Of a stretch of DNA of 24,019 nt, positions 7,204-15,646 are shown piece by piece. A model generated the notes under the pieces. The model was not told where the DNA came from, did no database searches, and worked only from the letters and a program-made list of their open reading frames with translations. This DNA is from ZLKRG08 sp046094385. Lineage in GTDB: Bacteria; Actinomycetota; Actinomycetes; Nanopelagicales; Nanopelagicaceae. A program made the position numbers and the translations under genes. Each line of letters opens with the position of its first letter. The stretch's first letter is position 1. The stretch covers positions 1 to 24,019 of the forward strand of contig JBJTHJ010000005.1 of assembly GCA_046094385.1 (NCBI GenBank), written 5' to 3'.

Positions 7204-7458
7204 GTGGATTTACCCGAGTTAAAGAGTCGGTGGAACGACATACTGTTCGCTCTCGAAGCAGAGAATCGAGTCGCTTGGTTGACCTTTTTTGATGCCAGAC
7301 TTGCCGAGTTCACTGAAGGTTGCCTTAGATTAGATTTCAGAGACCCCGAGAAATTCGCCGGCGATCACTCGTATTCACAAGCTCGTGAGAAATTTGCTCC
7401 ACTACTTACAAAGATTGTAAAGGAAATTACCGGTCAAGAAATCAAGGTATCTTGGTGA
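7204..7458 (+). CDS. Small protein resembling the C-terminal domain of DNA polymerase III gamma/tau
   Basis: An 84-residue protein with no signal peptide or membrane segment. Its pattern (a Trp early, then NRVAWLTFFDARL, a Gly-Cys-Leu-Arg-Leu-Asp-Phe strand, a Phe-containing helix, and a last helix ending ITGQEIKVSW) matches by eye the small alpha/beta domain found after the AAA+ part of actinobacterial DnaX. The ATPase, clamp-loader and linker parts are missing, so this is a stand-alone domain, not a truncated dnaX next to its remainder. Its function is unknown; modulating the clamp loader or binding a partner is conceivable. The GTG start is followed by a stop that overlaps the lysozyme start by 4 bases (GTGA), so the two are translated together. 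The family match is from memory of the pattern. Confidence 0.6.
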   Translation: MDLPELKSRWNDILFALEAENRVAWLTFFDARLAEFTEGCLRLDFRDPEKFAGDHSYSQAREKFAPLLTKIVKEITGQEIKVSW

Positions 7459-9062
7459 AGCGGTTACTGACTTTTTTTGCAACGATCTCCTTACTTTTTT
7501 CAAACATTCAAATAGCAGATGCTGCATCAAGCATCTCGCTTTACATAAAGAAAACTCCAGCAATTGGAGAATCCAAAGTCAGTCTTTATGGTCAAATAAA
7601 GCCTGCCCGAAGTAATATTCAGATTAGAATCGAATCCAACTTAAATGGAAGCTGGAATCGAACTTCACTTGGCGCAAAGACCAAATTAGGTGGAAGTTGG
7701 CGAATCGAAGTAATTTCAACTGCGCTAGCAGCTAGCGCTAAATATCGAGCCGTTGCAACTATCGGCAATCAAACCTTTAAATCCCCCGTTCGAGAGCTGG
7801 TTATCGATCACTCCACCGCCATCTCTGATGCCGAGCCAAATGAATTGATTCCTCTTAGTGGTCCTGGCGGTCGAATTCACGGAGTTGATATCAGTAAATG
7901 GCAGCACCCTGGTGGAAAGTTGATTGATTTTTCCAAAATGTATAAAGCTGGAGTCCGCTTTGTGATGATCAAAGCTTCTGATGGCAAAGACTCTTCAGAT
8001 ATTGATGCACGCAAATGGTTAGCAGTGGATATGGATGCAGCGCAAGCTGCCGGTCTCTACACGGGCTTCTACCATTATGCATATCTTCCCAACTCAACTG
8101 ATGAAGCAACGGTGATCACTGAAGCCGAGACTCAAGCACAAAAGGCGATCTGGAGACTTGCTTCTGTGGGTGGATATACCGATCGCACCTTGCCCTATGC
8201 GCTGGATTTAGAGAATAACTGCGTCCAATACAGTGGCCGAACCTGCACCAAATACACCTCAAAGAAATTGGTAACTTTATTTGCGACCACTTGGCTAAAG
8301 ATGGTCAAAGAGAAAACTGGTCGTACTCCAATGCTCTATTCGTATTCACAATTCCTAGAGAATGCAATGATTCGAAATGCAGAGCTTCGTAGTTATCCAT
8401 TGTGGCTTGCTCACTACGGAATCAATCCGGCAGATCCGCTGGGTCAGCCCGGTCAGAAAATTAGTGGCTGTTATGTGCACTCTTGGACCGCTGCAAACTG
8501 CTCCTCCGAATGGGTAGTTTGGCAATACAGCTCCTGTGGAATCGGTAAGAAATATGGAGTACCCAGTGGTCGTCTTGATTTAAATGTCTTTCGCGGAAAT
8601 ATTGAAACATTTATCAATTTAACAAAAGGCACTTGGGTTCCGGAGGCAACAGATCTGATGCCATTTAAAGAACCCACTTCCATTCAATTAATTGCTTCAA
8701 GTTATTCGACAGATGATAAGCCTGCGATATTTGAAATCAACGTCAATCGTCCGACCGGATTGCCTGTGGTAACTGGCACTACAAAATTGGTTTTATCTGA
8801 TCGCACAATCTTGTTAGATCAATCAGCCGTTAGATCAAAGAATGGCGCTTTCAAATTAACAGTCAAAGGAATCCCGGTTGGCAATTGGGATGCCACGCTT
8901 AGATTTATCGATCAATCAAATACCCATGCAACGGCGAATATTCCTCTGCAAATCACTATATTGCAAGGTGAGAAACCAGCGCCTACCGTAAAACCATCGG
9001 CAAAACCGGGTACTTCAACCAAAGCCCCAGCCGATGCCTGCCGGGGTCAGATAATCAATTAA
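7455..9062 (+). CDS. Secreted GH25 lysozyme (N-acetylmuramidase) with extra beta domains
   Basis: About 535 residues from the GTG at 7455, which has AAGG 7 bases upstream and overlaps the previous stop. Residues 1-23 are a signal peptide ending ADA before Ala24. Residues about 26-118 form a beta-rich region, and 141-385 the GH25 catalytic domain: GVDISKWQ (Asp145), MIKASDG, GFYHYAY, ALDLENN (Asp251, Glu253 as the catalytic pair), PLWLAHYG, WVVWQYSS and LDLNVF. A second Ig-like beta region follows (about 400-505), then a Pro/Lys/Thr-rich tail with one Cys. GH25 enzymes cleave the beta-1,4 link between MurNAc and GlcNAc in peptidoglycan. Four or more Cys near the catalytic region suggest disulfides. 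It probably acts outside the membrane in wall remodelling; nothing phage-like surrounds it. It shares its last bases with the end of glpD. Confidence 0.88.
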   Translation: MKRLLTFFATISLLFSNIQIADAASSISLYIKKTPAIGESKVSLYGQIKPARSNIQIRIESNLNGSWNRTSLGAKTKLGGSWRIEVISTALAASAKYRAVATIGNQTFKSPVRELVIDHSTAISDAEPNELIPLSGPGGRIHGVDISKWQHPGGKLIDFSKMYKAGVRFVMIKASDGKDSSDIDARKWLAVDMDAAQAAGLYTGFYHYAYLPNSTDEATVITEAETQAQKAIWRLASVGGYTDRTLPYALDLENNCVQYSGRTCTKYTSKKLVTLFATTWLKMVKEKTGRTPMLYSYSQFLENAMIRNAELRSYPLWLAHYGINPADPLGQPGQKISGCYVHSWTAANCSSEWVVWQYSSCGIGKKYGVPSGRLDLNVFRGNIETFINLTKGTWVPEATDLMPFKEPTSIQLIASSYSTDDKPAIFEINVNRPTGLPVVTGTTKLVLSDRTILLDQSAVRSKNGAFKLTVKGIPVGNWDATLRFIDQSNTHATANIPLQITILQGEKPAPTVKPSAKPGTSTKAPADACRGQIIN

Positions 9063-10708
9063 CGTAGAGCCCCGACTGCTTTTTCAGCAACTTTAACGTG
9101 CTCTTGATATTCCGCAATCGATGCTCTCTTTTGGGTTACTTTCCACCCAAGATATGGTGCGATTAGATCTGCAATCGCGCTAGCGATATCTAGACCAAAA
9201 TTTGGGGTTTCGAAAGCGATACGAGTTCTACGCTCCATTACATCGGTTACTGAGAGCGCACCCTCTGCTACCACTGCATAAACAATCTCTGCTTTCAAGT
9301 AAGGCAGAGTACGTAGCAATGGTTGCGCAAGTGTTCGATCATCTTCAATCAATGCAATAACCTCACTGGCATCTGCACCATATCTATTAAGCAAATGAGT
9401 TACGGTCTCTGTCTTCAAGTTGTACTGAAGGGCGAGCTGTTCGACTTGTTGGGTAAGTGCCCAATATCCATCCGCGCCTACAATCGGAAGTTTCTCGGTA
9501 ATGCTCTCGCTAATTAACTTGGTGATGTCATTGGTGGCCATATCAACCGCATCCTTGGCCATCACTCTATATGTCGTGTACTTGCCACCAGCCAAACTCA
9601 CAAATCCAGGTACTGGGCGATCGACTGTGTGTTCGCGGGATAACTTAGTGGTCTCTGAAGTCTTCTTATTTGCAACCAAGGGTCTAAGGCCAGCAAATAC
9701 ACCGATCACCTGATCAATTGAGATTCTCGGCTGTAAGACTCGATTTGCCTGATCGATGATGTATTGAACATCGCCTCGATCTGCCAATGGTTGACCCTCG
9801 TCACCTAAATATTCAGTGTCCGTTGTGCCAATCATCCATTGATCTTTCCAAGGAATGATGAAAAGGACTGAGACCGCCGTCTTAATGATTATTCCTTCGT
9901 CTGCCTTTATGGCATCGCCAGGGACCGTGATATGAACACCCTTGCTCATCTTCACCTCATATCCCGGTTCGATGCCAAAAGACTTATGCAGTCGATCGCT
10001 CCAGACTCCGGCGCACATAATCACAACTGACGACTTCACGGTTATCTTTTTCTTACTTAATAGATCGGTAACTACCGCTCCAGTAACCCGCTTGCCTTTT
10101 TTGGTTAAGGAATCAACTTGAGTGCGAGTAAGAATCGCCGCACCGTGGCGTTTGGCGGTTCTGGCGATCATCATCGTATGGCGGGCATCATCTACTTGCG
10201 CATCAAAATATCTAATCGCGCCGGTAACGATATCGGTACGTAAACTTGGTGCAATCTCAGTAATGGTTTTTTGCGAGAGATGTTTATGCCCCGGCAATGC
10301 TCGCTTGAAGCCTCGTAGCGCATCATAAAGAGCAAGTCCGGCACCAACATATGTGCGCTCTTTTACCTTCTCGTGCAAGGGATAGAGAAATGCCACGGGC
10401 TTTACCAAATGTGGGGCAAGTGTTGAGACCATCAACTCACGTTCATGTAACGCTTCCCGAACCAACTTGAAGTCATACTGCTCTAGATAACGTAAGCCAC
10501 CATGAATCAATTTGCTAGAACGGCTCGAGGTCCCAGCTGCAAAATCTTGGGATTCTATGAGGGCCACACTTAGACCACGAGTGGCTGCATCTAGAGCAAC
10601 GCCAACTCCATTGATTCCACCACCGATGATCAAGACGTCGAAATGCTCCGTGGACAACCGAGCCAAGTCCTCGGCTCGCTGTTCGGGATTTAGGCTGGAA
10701 TCAAACAT
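9059..10708 (-). CDS. glpD: Aerobic glycerol-3-phosphate dehydrogenase
   Basis: A 549-residue FAD enzyme oxidising sn-glycerol 3-phosphate to dihydroxyacetone phosphate and passing electrons to the quinone pool at the inner face of the membrane. It shows DVLIIGGGINGVGVALDAATRGLSVALIE (GxGxxG at 29-34), SRSSKLIHGGLRYLEQYDF (typical of GlpD), IGTTDTEY, and GLRPLV/AGGKYTTYR, then a C-terminal helical DAO_C domain (about 400-540). Length and motif order are standard. It is divergent from glpK across 40 bases, so kinase and dehydrogenase together convert glycerol to a glycolytic intermediate. Its stop and the lysozyme stop overlap reciprocally in TTAA (9059-9062). Confidence 0.95.
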   Translation of the reverse strand: MFDSSLNPEQRAEDLARLSTEHFDVLIIGGGINGVGVALDAATRGLSVALIESQDFAAGTSSRSSKLIHGGLRYLEQYDFKLVREALHERELMVSTLAPHLVKPVAFLYPLHEKVKERTYVGAGLALYDALRGFKRALPGHKHLSQKTITEIAPSLRTDIVTGAIRYFDAQVDDARHTMMIARTAKRHGAAILTRTQVDSLTKKGKRVTGAVVTDLLSKKKITVKSSVVIMCAGVWSDRLHKSFGIEPGYEVKMSKGVHITVPGDAIKADEGIIIKTAVSVLFIIPWKDQWMIGTTDTEYLGDEGQPLADRGDVQYIIDQANRVLQPRISIDQVIGVFAGLRPLVANKKTSETTKLSREHTVDRPVPGFVSLAGGKYTTYRVMAKDAVDMATNDITKLISESITEKLPIVGADGYWALTQQVEQLALQYNLKTETVTHLLNRYGADASEVIALIEDDRTLAQPLLRTLPYLKAEIVYAVVAEGALSVTDVMERRTRIAFETPNFGLDIASAIADLIAPYLGWKVTQKRASIAEYQEHVKVAEKAVGALR

Positions 10709-10717
10709 GACCTACAT

Positions 10718-10723
10718 ATATTA
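10718..10723 (-). promoter_or_regulatory. Predicted -10 hexamer of glpD
   Basis: TAATAT on the minus strand ends 9 bases before the glpD ATG. Only 40 bases separate glpD and glpK, so the two promoters must overlap. A short dyad CTTG-TT-CAAG (10727-10736) lies between the two -10 boxes and is a possible but weak operator. Confidence 0.4.
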
Positions 10724-10736
10724 ACGCTTGTTCAAG

Positions 10737-10742
10737 TAAAGT
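10737..10742 (+). promoter_or_regulatory. Predicted -10 hexamer of glpK
   Basis: TAAAGT lies exactly 6 bases before the glpK ATG at 10749, with no Shine-Dalgarno, suggesting a leaderless transcript. No -35 is recognised. Confidence 0.4.
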
Positions 10743-10748
10743 TCACAT

Positions 10749-12197
10749 ATGACTTACATTGGCAGTCTAGATCAAGGAACCACCAGTACCAGATTCATAA
10801 TTTTCAATGAATTTGGTCAGATTGTTGCTTCTCACCAATTGGAACATAACCAAATTCTTCCTAAATCTGGATGGGTCGAACATGATGCAGAAGAGATTTG
10901 GCGCAATACCGAGAAAGTGATCTCTGAGGCGCTTTCAAAGGCCAAGTTACAGATAACTGATTTGAAGGCGATTGGGATCACAAATCAACGTGAAACTGTA
11001 GTTGCCTGGGATCGGGCAAGCGGTAAAGCGCTAGCTAATGCCATAGTCTGGCAAGACACACGCACTGCAGAATTCCTAAATTCGCTTCCTGAGAGCGCAA
11101 AATCGAAAATCATCAATAAAACCGGCACGCCAATTGCGCCATATTTCTCAGCCAGCAAGATGGCATGGTTACTGAAGAATTCGATTAAAGATACTTCGAA
11201 TCTGGCATTTGGAACCATTGATGCTTGGTTGCTCTTTAAATTATCGGGTGAATTCAAGACTGATGTCACTAATGCTTCGCGTACCCAATTGATGAACCTG
11301 GAAACTTTAGATTGGGATCAAGAACTCTTGGATATCTTTGGCATCAATAGGCAGTGGCTCCCCGAAATCAGAAGTTCCTCTGAAATCTATGGCAAAACTC
11401 AAGGTGTGCCGATTGCAGGAATTCTCGGAGATCAACAAGCTGCAATGGTAGGTCAGACTTGTTTTCAAAAAGGCGATTCCAAAACCACTTATGGAACCGG
11501 GAATTTCGCATTGATCAGCACTGGAGGCGAAGTAGTTCGTTCGCAACATGGATTACTAACTACCGTTCTCTTCAAGCTAGGTGAGCAACCGGTGCAATAT
11601 GCGCTGGAAGGTTCAGTTGCGGTCACCGGTTCGGCAGTGCAATGGTTGCGCGATCAACTTGGAATCATAGATTCCGCATCTGAGATAGAGGCGTTAGCCG
11701 CATCAGTTCCAGATAACGGTGGAATCTATTTCGTCCCTGCCTTCTCCGGTTTATTCGCGCCATACTGGAGAAGCGATGCGCGTGGCGTGATTGTGGGACT
11801 TACTCGCGCAAATACCAAGGCTCATCTTGCACGCGCTGCGTTGGAGGCGATCTGTTACCAGACCAAAGAGGTTTTAGATGCGATGGAGGCAGATAGCCAG
11901 ATCAAACTTGAGGAGATGCGAGTTGATGGTGGAATCACCAACAATCAACTTTGCATGCAAATACAAGCAGACATCATGGGTATAGATGTAGTGAAGCCTG
12001 TAATCACCGAGACCACCGCCTTAGGTGCAGCATTCGCAGCTGGATTGGCAACTGGTGTTTGGAAAGATACCGAAGAGATAAAAGCGATTTGGAAACGTGA
12101 ACGTACCTGGCATCCTGAGAGTGATGCAGTTTGGCGTGATTTTGGCTATCAAAAGTGGCGCAAGGCAATCACACGTACCTTCGATTGGGTCGAGTAA
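10749..12197 (+). CDS. glpK: Glycerol kinase
   Basis: A 482-residue FGGY-family kinase that phosphorylates glycerol with ATP to sn-glycerol 3-phosphate. The N-terminus YIGSLDQGTTSTRFIIFN is the diagnostic ATP/substrate motif. Further signatures are GITNQRETVVAWDRASGK, NAIVWQDTRTA, FGTIDAWLLFKLSG, GDQQAAMVGQ, TYGTGNFALISTG and the C-terminal MRVDGGITNNQLCMQIQADIMG. It is about 20 residues shorter than the E. coli enzyme, mainly at the ends. No glycerol facilitator gene is in the window, so glycerol may enter by diffusion or through a distant transporter. It is paired divergently with glpD and is followed after 20 bases by galT, which has its own -10 but could also receive readthrough. Confidence 0.95.
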   Translation: MTYIGSLDQGTTSTRFIIFNEFGQIVASHQLEHNQILPKSGWVEHDAEEIWRNTEKVISEALSKAKLQITDLKAIGITNQRETVVAWDRASGKALANAIVWQDTRTAEFLNSLPESAKSKIINKTGTPIAPYFSASKMAWLLKNSIKDTSNLAFGTIDAWLLFKLSGEFKTDVTNASRTQLMNLETLDWDQELLDIFGINRQWLPEIRSSSEIYGKTQGVPIAGILGDQQAAMVGQTCFQKGDSKTTYGTGNFALISTGGEVVRSQHGLLTTVLFKLGEQPVQYALEGSVAVTGSAVQWLRDQLGIIDSASEIEALAASVPDNGGIYFVPAFSGLFAPYWRSDARGVIVGLTRANTKAHLARAALEAICYQTKEVLDAMEADSQIKLEEMRVDGGITNNQLCMQIQADIMGIDVVKPVITETTALGAAFAAGLATGVWKDTEEIKAIWKRERTWHPESDAVWRDFGYQKWRKAITRTFDWVE

Positions 12198-12202
12198 CGC
12201 TC

Positions 12203-12208
12203 TAAGAT
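12203..12208 (+). promoter_or_regulatory. Predicted -10 hexamer of the gal operon
   Basis: TAAGAT lies 9 bases before the galT ATG at 12218 in the 20-base gap after glpK. There is no good -35 and no ribosome binding site, consistent with a leaderless galT. Confidence 0.45.
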
Positions 12209-12217
12209 AATGACACT

Positions 12218-13324
12218 ATGGAGCTAAATGGCGTAATTCGAAGTGATCGTCAAATGGCTGATGGTCGAACTATTCGTTATTACGATAGCAAGCCCACTAA
12301 TCGCGAAGCGATAGATCAACGCCCCCAAGAAGAACAACCGGGTATCGGAGAACTTCGTTTTGACCCACTGGTAAATGAGTGGATCGCAATCTCTGCACAT
12401 CGACAGAATCGAATCTTCTTGCCCCCAAAGGAACTCTGCCCATTGTGTCCAACCAAAGGTGACCTACTTACAGAGATCCCCGAATCTGATTTTGAAGTCG
12501 TGGTCTTTGATAATCGCTCACCTTCGCTTCGACCGTTGGATCTAAAGGATGGCTATTACGCGCTACCTGAATACGCTGGACCTGAAACTGATTCTGCTAA
12601 AGCAATTGGCAAATGTGAAGTGATCTGTTTTACTGCAGATCACGGAAAGTCATTCTGTGATCTGACGCCAAATAGAGTTAGGACTTTGCTTGAAGCATGG
12701 CGTGATCGCACTGCCGAGCTTTCCAAAGCTCCTTTTATTAGACATATCGCCCCTTTTGAAAATCGCGGCGAAGAGGTGGGCGTGACGTTGCACCACCCCC
12801 ACGGTCAGATTTATGCCTATTCATATCTGCCACCACGTGTGGAGAAGATGTTGGCAATTGCCAAGAAATATAAGGATGAATTTGGTCGAGTCCTATTTGA
12901 TGAGATTCTAAAGCGCGAACTCACAGATCAGATCCGGATAGTTTCCAAGAATCGAGACTGGGTTGCATATGTGCCATTTGCAGCTCGGTATCCATTTGAG
13001 ATTCATGTTGCGCCTCTGGTACCGGTTGCAGATTTGGCAGAGTTAAGTCCTGCTCAATGTGAAACCTTTCCAGAGATCGCACTAGATGTAACAAAGCGAT
13101 TAGACGGGGTCTTTGAGATGCCAATGGCGTACATCGCAGCTTGGCATCAAGCGCCAGTTCGTGAAGGTCGCGATTTATTACGATTACATTGGCAAATCAC
13201 CAGCGTTCGTCGCGCACCCGGAAAATTGAAATATTTGGCGGGCTCAGAGTCAGCAATGGGCGCTTTCATAATGGATGTGAAACCTGAGGACTCCGCAAAG
13301 CAACTACGTGAGGTAAAACTTTGA
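12218..13324 (+). CDS. galT: Galactose-1-phosphate uridylyltransferase
   Basis: A 368-residue Leloir-pathway enzyme of the HIT superfamily exchanging UMP between UDP-glucose and galactose 1-phosphate. Seen: a zinc-type CPLC pair (Cys74, Cys77), FDNRSPSLRP, and the active-site motif GVTLHHPHGQIYAY with HPHGQ at 193-197, His195 being the expected nucleophile. The second domain has a further pattern at the C-terminal end (MAYIAAWHQAP, LRLHWQITSV). Length is normal. It is the first gene of galT-galE-galK: its TGA stop overlaps the TTG start of galE (TTGA at 13321-13324), so translation is coupled. Confidence 0.95.
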   Translation: MELNGVIRSDRQMADGRTIRYYDSKPTNREAIDQRPQEEQPGIGELRFDPLVNEWIAISAHRQNRIFLPPKELCPLCPTKGDLLTEIPESDFEVVVFDNRSPSLRPLDLKDGYYALPEYAGPETDSAKAIGKCEVICFTADHGKSFCDLTPNRVRTLLEAWRDRTAELSKAPFIRHIAPFENRGEEVGVTLHHPHGQIYAYSYLPPRVEKMLAIAKKYKDEFGRVLFDEILKRELTDQIRIVSKNRDWVAYVPFAARYPFEIHVAPLVPVADLAELSPAQCETFPEIALDVTKRLDGVFEMPMAYIAAWHQAPVREGRDLLRLHWQITSVRRAPGKLKYLAGSESAMGAFIMDVKPEDSAKQLREVKL

Positions 13325-14262
13325 AAATTCTAGTTACTGGTGGCGCTGGCTATATCGGAAGCACTGCCGTAGCGATGTTGCTTGAAGCAGGACATTCTGT
13401 AAATGTATTAGATGATCTAAGTACCGGGCATGCGGACTCTTTGCCACCTGATGTGAAGCTAGTAAAAGGCTCACTACTATCTGATGATGACCTAAGTACG
13501 GCGATCCAAGGTTGCGAGGCGGTTATGCACTTTGCTGCCAAGTCACTGGTTGGAGAATCAGTCGAAAAACCAGACTTATATCGTGCAGTTAACGTAGGTG
13601 GTTCAACTGCACTACTTAATAAAATGAGAGCCGAAGGTATTTCAAAGATTGTCTTCTCCTCCACAGCTGCAACTTACGGAGAACCGAAGCGAATTCCGAT
13701 AACTGAGTCCGATTTACCTGAACCAAAAAATCCATATGGCCAGACCAAGCTCGAGATAGATCAATTAATCAGCCAATCTGGATTCTCTGCGATATCGCTT
13801 CGATATTTCAATGTGGCCGGTGCGCTAAAGAGCAGAATTGGTTGGTTAACTGAGCGACATGATCCCGAGACCCATTTGATTCCAAATATCCTAAGAGCAA
13901 GTTCCGAAAACCCCATCAAGATATTCGGAACAGATTGGCCAACTGCCGATGGCACCTGCATTAGAGATTACGTGCATGTCGTTGATTTAATCGATGCACA
14001 TATTGCGGCGCTTAACAGCTTGCCAAGTGCCAAACATGAAATTATTAATTTAGGTTCCGGATCTGGTTACTCGGTTCGCGAGGTTATCCAAGCAGCAGAG
14101 CGCGCAGTTGGCCATAAAATTCCAGCTATCGAGAGTGAGCGCCGTGCTGGTGATCCTGCAGTCCTGATCGCAGATATCTCAAAAGCGCGTGAAATCTTAA
14201 AATGGCAACCTAGTCGCGACTTGAATCAAATGGTCCTTGATACTTGGAATTCGATGCAATGA
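13321..14262 (+). CDS. galE: UDP-glucose 4-epimerase
   Basis: A 313-residue short-chain dehydrogenase-type (extended SDR) epimerase interconverting UDP-galactose and UDP-glucose with bound NAD. Seen: the NAD motif TGGAGYIG (6-13), DDLSTGH, HFAAKSLVGES, SSTAATYGEP, and the catalytic Tyr139-xxx-Lys143 in NPYGQTK. It is slightly short compared with the usual 325-338 residues. The TTG start is supported by GAGG 7 bases upstream and by the 4-base overlap with galT. The other end overlaps galK by 4 bases (ATGA). Related NDP-sugar epimerases have the same motifs, but the operon makes GalE the best call. Confidence 0.93.
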   Translation: MKILVTGGAGYIGSTAVAMLLEAGHSVNVLDDLSTGHADSLPPDVKLVKGSLLSDDDLSTAIQGCEAVMHFAAKSLVGESVEKPDLYRAVNVGGSTALLNKMRAEGISKIVFSSTAATYGEPKRIPITESDLPEPKNPYGQTKLEIDQLISQSGFSAISLRYFNVAGALKSRIGWLTERHDPETHLIPNILRASSENPIKIFGTDWPTADGTCIRDYVHVVDLIDAHIAALNSLPSAKHEIINLGSGSGYSVREVIQAAERAVGHKIPAIESERRAGDPAVLIADISKAREILKWQPSRDLNQMVLDTWNSMQ

Positions 14263-15380
14263 CTTTCGGGGCGGTATTTGGATCCAAACCTGAAGTGATT
14301 GCAGCTGCACCTGGACGCATAAATCTAATCGGTGAGCATGTTGATTACTCCGACGGGTTTGTGCTGCCCTTTGCAATCTCAAGTAGAACCACCGTTGCCA
14401 TTAAACGGCGAGCAGACCAAAAAATTCGCTTGGCATCAGCACAGCGTCAATCTGCGATCTTTGAGATTGAACTTAAGGATTTAAAGCCAGGCAGTGATGG
14501 CAAATGGGAGCGATATCCACTTGGGGTGATCTGGGCCTTAGGGATCGATAGGGGCTTAGAGATTTTCGTAGATGGAAAGGTGCCACTTGGTGCTGGACTC
14601 TCATCCTCTGCTGCATTGGAGTGCAGCATGGCAGTTGCACTCAATCATCTCTTTGATTTGGGACACTCACTAAAGGATTTAGCAAAGCTAACTCAGAAAG
14701 CTGAGAATGAATATGTCGGAGTTCCCTGCGGCATCATGGATCAATCCATTTCCTTGATGGGAAAGGAAGGTAACGCGCTACTTTTAGATTGCAGGGATCT
14801 ATCTACCGAGCTGGTGCCGATCGACTTAGCGGCAAGTAATTTGGAGCTATTGATCGTAGACACGCAAGCACATCATTCGTTGGTAGATGGCGGTTATGCC
14901 GAACGCAGGGCAAGTTGCGAAGCTGCTGCCAGCAAACTTGGTAAGAGTATGCGTGATCTAAGTGTTGATGAGTTAGAGGCAAATAAAGGAAAACTAGGCG
15001 ATATCGAGTACCGCAGAGCGCGCCATGCGATCACAGAGATCGCACGAGTCACTGATTGTGTACTTGCATTGAAGGCCAAGGATTTTGAGTTGGTTGGTAA
15101 GTTGATCACTAAATCCCATATTTCCTTACGAGATGATTACAACGTTTCTTGTCCGGAGTTAGATTTAACGGTAGATACGGCATTGAAGCAGGGTGCGCTA
15201 GGAGCCAGAATGGTGGGTGGTGGTTTTGGTGGAAGTGCCATTGCTCTATTGAGAGCAGATCAGATTGGAAGCGCCAAGAGTGCGATTAGTAAAGCATTTG
15301 CATTAAATGGATTTAAAGCGCCACGCTACTTTGAAAGCCTTCCAAGTGCCGGCGCTCAAATCTTAGAATCTAATATTTAA
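14259..15380 (+). CDS. galK: Galactokinase
   Basis: About 373 residues, GHMP-family kinase that phosphorylates galactose to galactose 1-phosphate with ATP. Seen: the galactokinase signature GRINLIGEHVDYSDG (from residue 19), the ATP loop PLGAGLSSSAALECS (from residue 109), GIMDQSISLMG, LLDCRDL and the C-terminal GARMVGGGFGGSAIAL. The frame could begin at a TTG at 14244, but the ATG at 14259 forms a 4-base ATGA overlap with the galE stop, the same junction type as galT-galE, and puts the signature at the usual distance from the N-terminus. It completes the Leloir set; no mutarotase or sugar transporter is next to it. The 26-base gap to the convergent ACT gene is AT-rich with repeated AACTAA-type units and has no clear terminator. 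Confidence 0.94.
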   Translation: MTFGAVFGSKPEVIAAAPGRINLIGEHVDYSDGFVLPFAISSRTTVAIKRRADQKIRLASAQRQSAIFEIELKDLKPGSDGKWERYPLGVIWALGIDRGLEIFVDGKVPLGAGLSSSAALECSMAVALNHLFDLGHSLKDLAKLTQKAENEYVGVPCGIMDQSISLMGKEGNALLLDCRDLSTELVPIDLAASNLELLIVDTQAHHSLVDGGYAERRASCEAAASKLGKSMRDLSVDELEANKGKLGDIEYRRARHAITEIARVTDCVLALKAKDFELVGKLITKSHISLRDDYNVSCPELDLTVDTALKQGALGARMVGGGFGGSAIALLRADQIGSAKSAISKAFALNGFKAPRYFESLPSAGAQILESNI

Positions 15381-15406
15381 TTAAACTAACTAATTTAACT
15401 AATTAA

Positions 15407-15646
15407 TCAAACTACTGGAATCACGGAGATAACTTCGACTCCGCCAATATCATTTAAGACTTGGATCAAATCTGTGGGATCGCTACCTGGAATTGCAACG
15501 GTGATATCGTCATAACCTTTGCCAGCTTCGCTCTTGACCACCACTAAGCCACGGATATCGCCACCTGCAAAGCCAATCGCTGAGGCGACCGCACCCAGTG
15601 AGCCTGGTCGATCTGGAAGTGTGACCTGCAAACGAAATAGCGCCAT
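15407..15646 (-). CDS. Small stand-alone ACT-domain protein
   Basis: A 79-residue protein made of a single ACT domain: FRLQVTLPDRPGSLGAVASAIGFAGGDIRGLVVV begins with the strand-loop-helix in which ACT domains bind amino acids (DRPGSLG loop), and it ends with VLNDIGGVEVISVIPV. There is no catalytic or DNA-binding part. ACT domains usually sense amino acids by dimerising, so it may be a small regulatory subunit or sensor; partner and ligand are unknown. It lies 36 bases downstream of the htrA-like gene on the same strand. Its ATG sits in a perfect 13-bp inverted repeat, and a TATGCT hexamer is exactly 6 bases before the ATG, so expression may be controlled there. Confidence 0.8.
   Translation of the reverse strand: MALFRLQVTLPDRPGSLGAVASAIGFAGGDIRGLVVVKSEAGKGYDDITVAIPGSDPTDLIQVLNDIGGVEVISVIPVV

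Noticed and set aside
7455..9062. GH25 lysozyme as a prophage endolysin
   Set aside because: It has its own signal peptide, extra beta domains and no holin, tail, integrase or other phage genes nearby.
9020..9075. GC-rich stem (CCCC...GGGG) near the lysozyme/glpD junction as a terminator
   Set aside because: The arms pair only with mismatches or bulges and no T-run follows; not strong enough to call.
15381..15406. Repeated AACTAA/TTAATTAA-like AT-rich stretch between galK and the ACT gene as a repeat array or terminator
   Set aside because: Too short and irregular for an array, and no GC-rich stem followed by a T-run; likely just AT-rich spacer.
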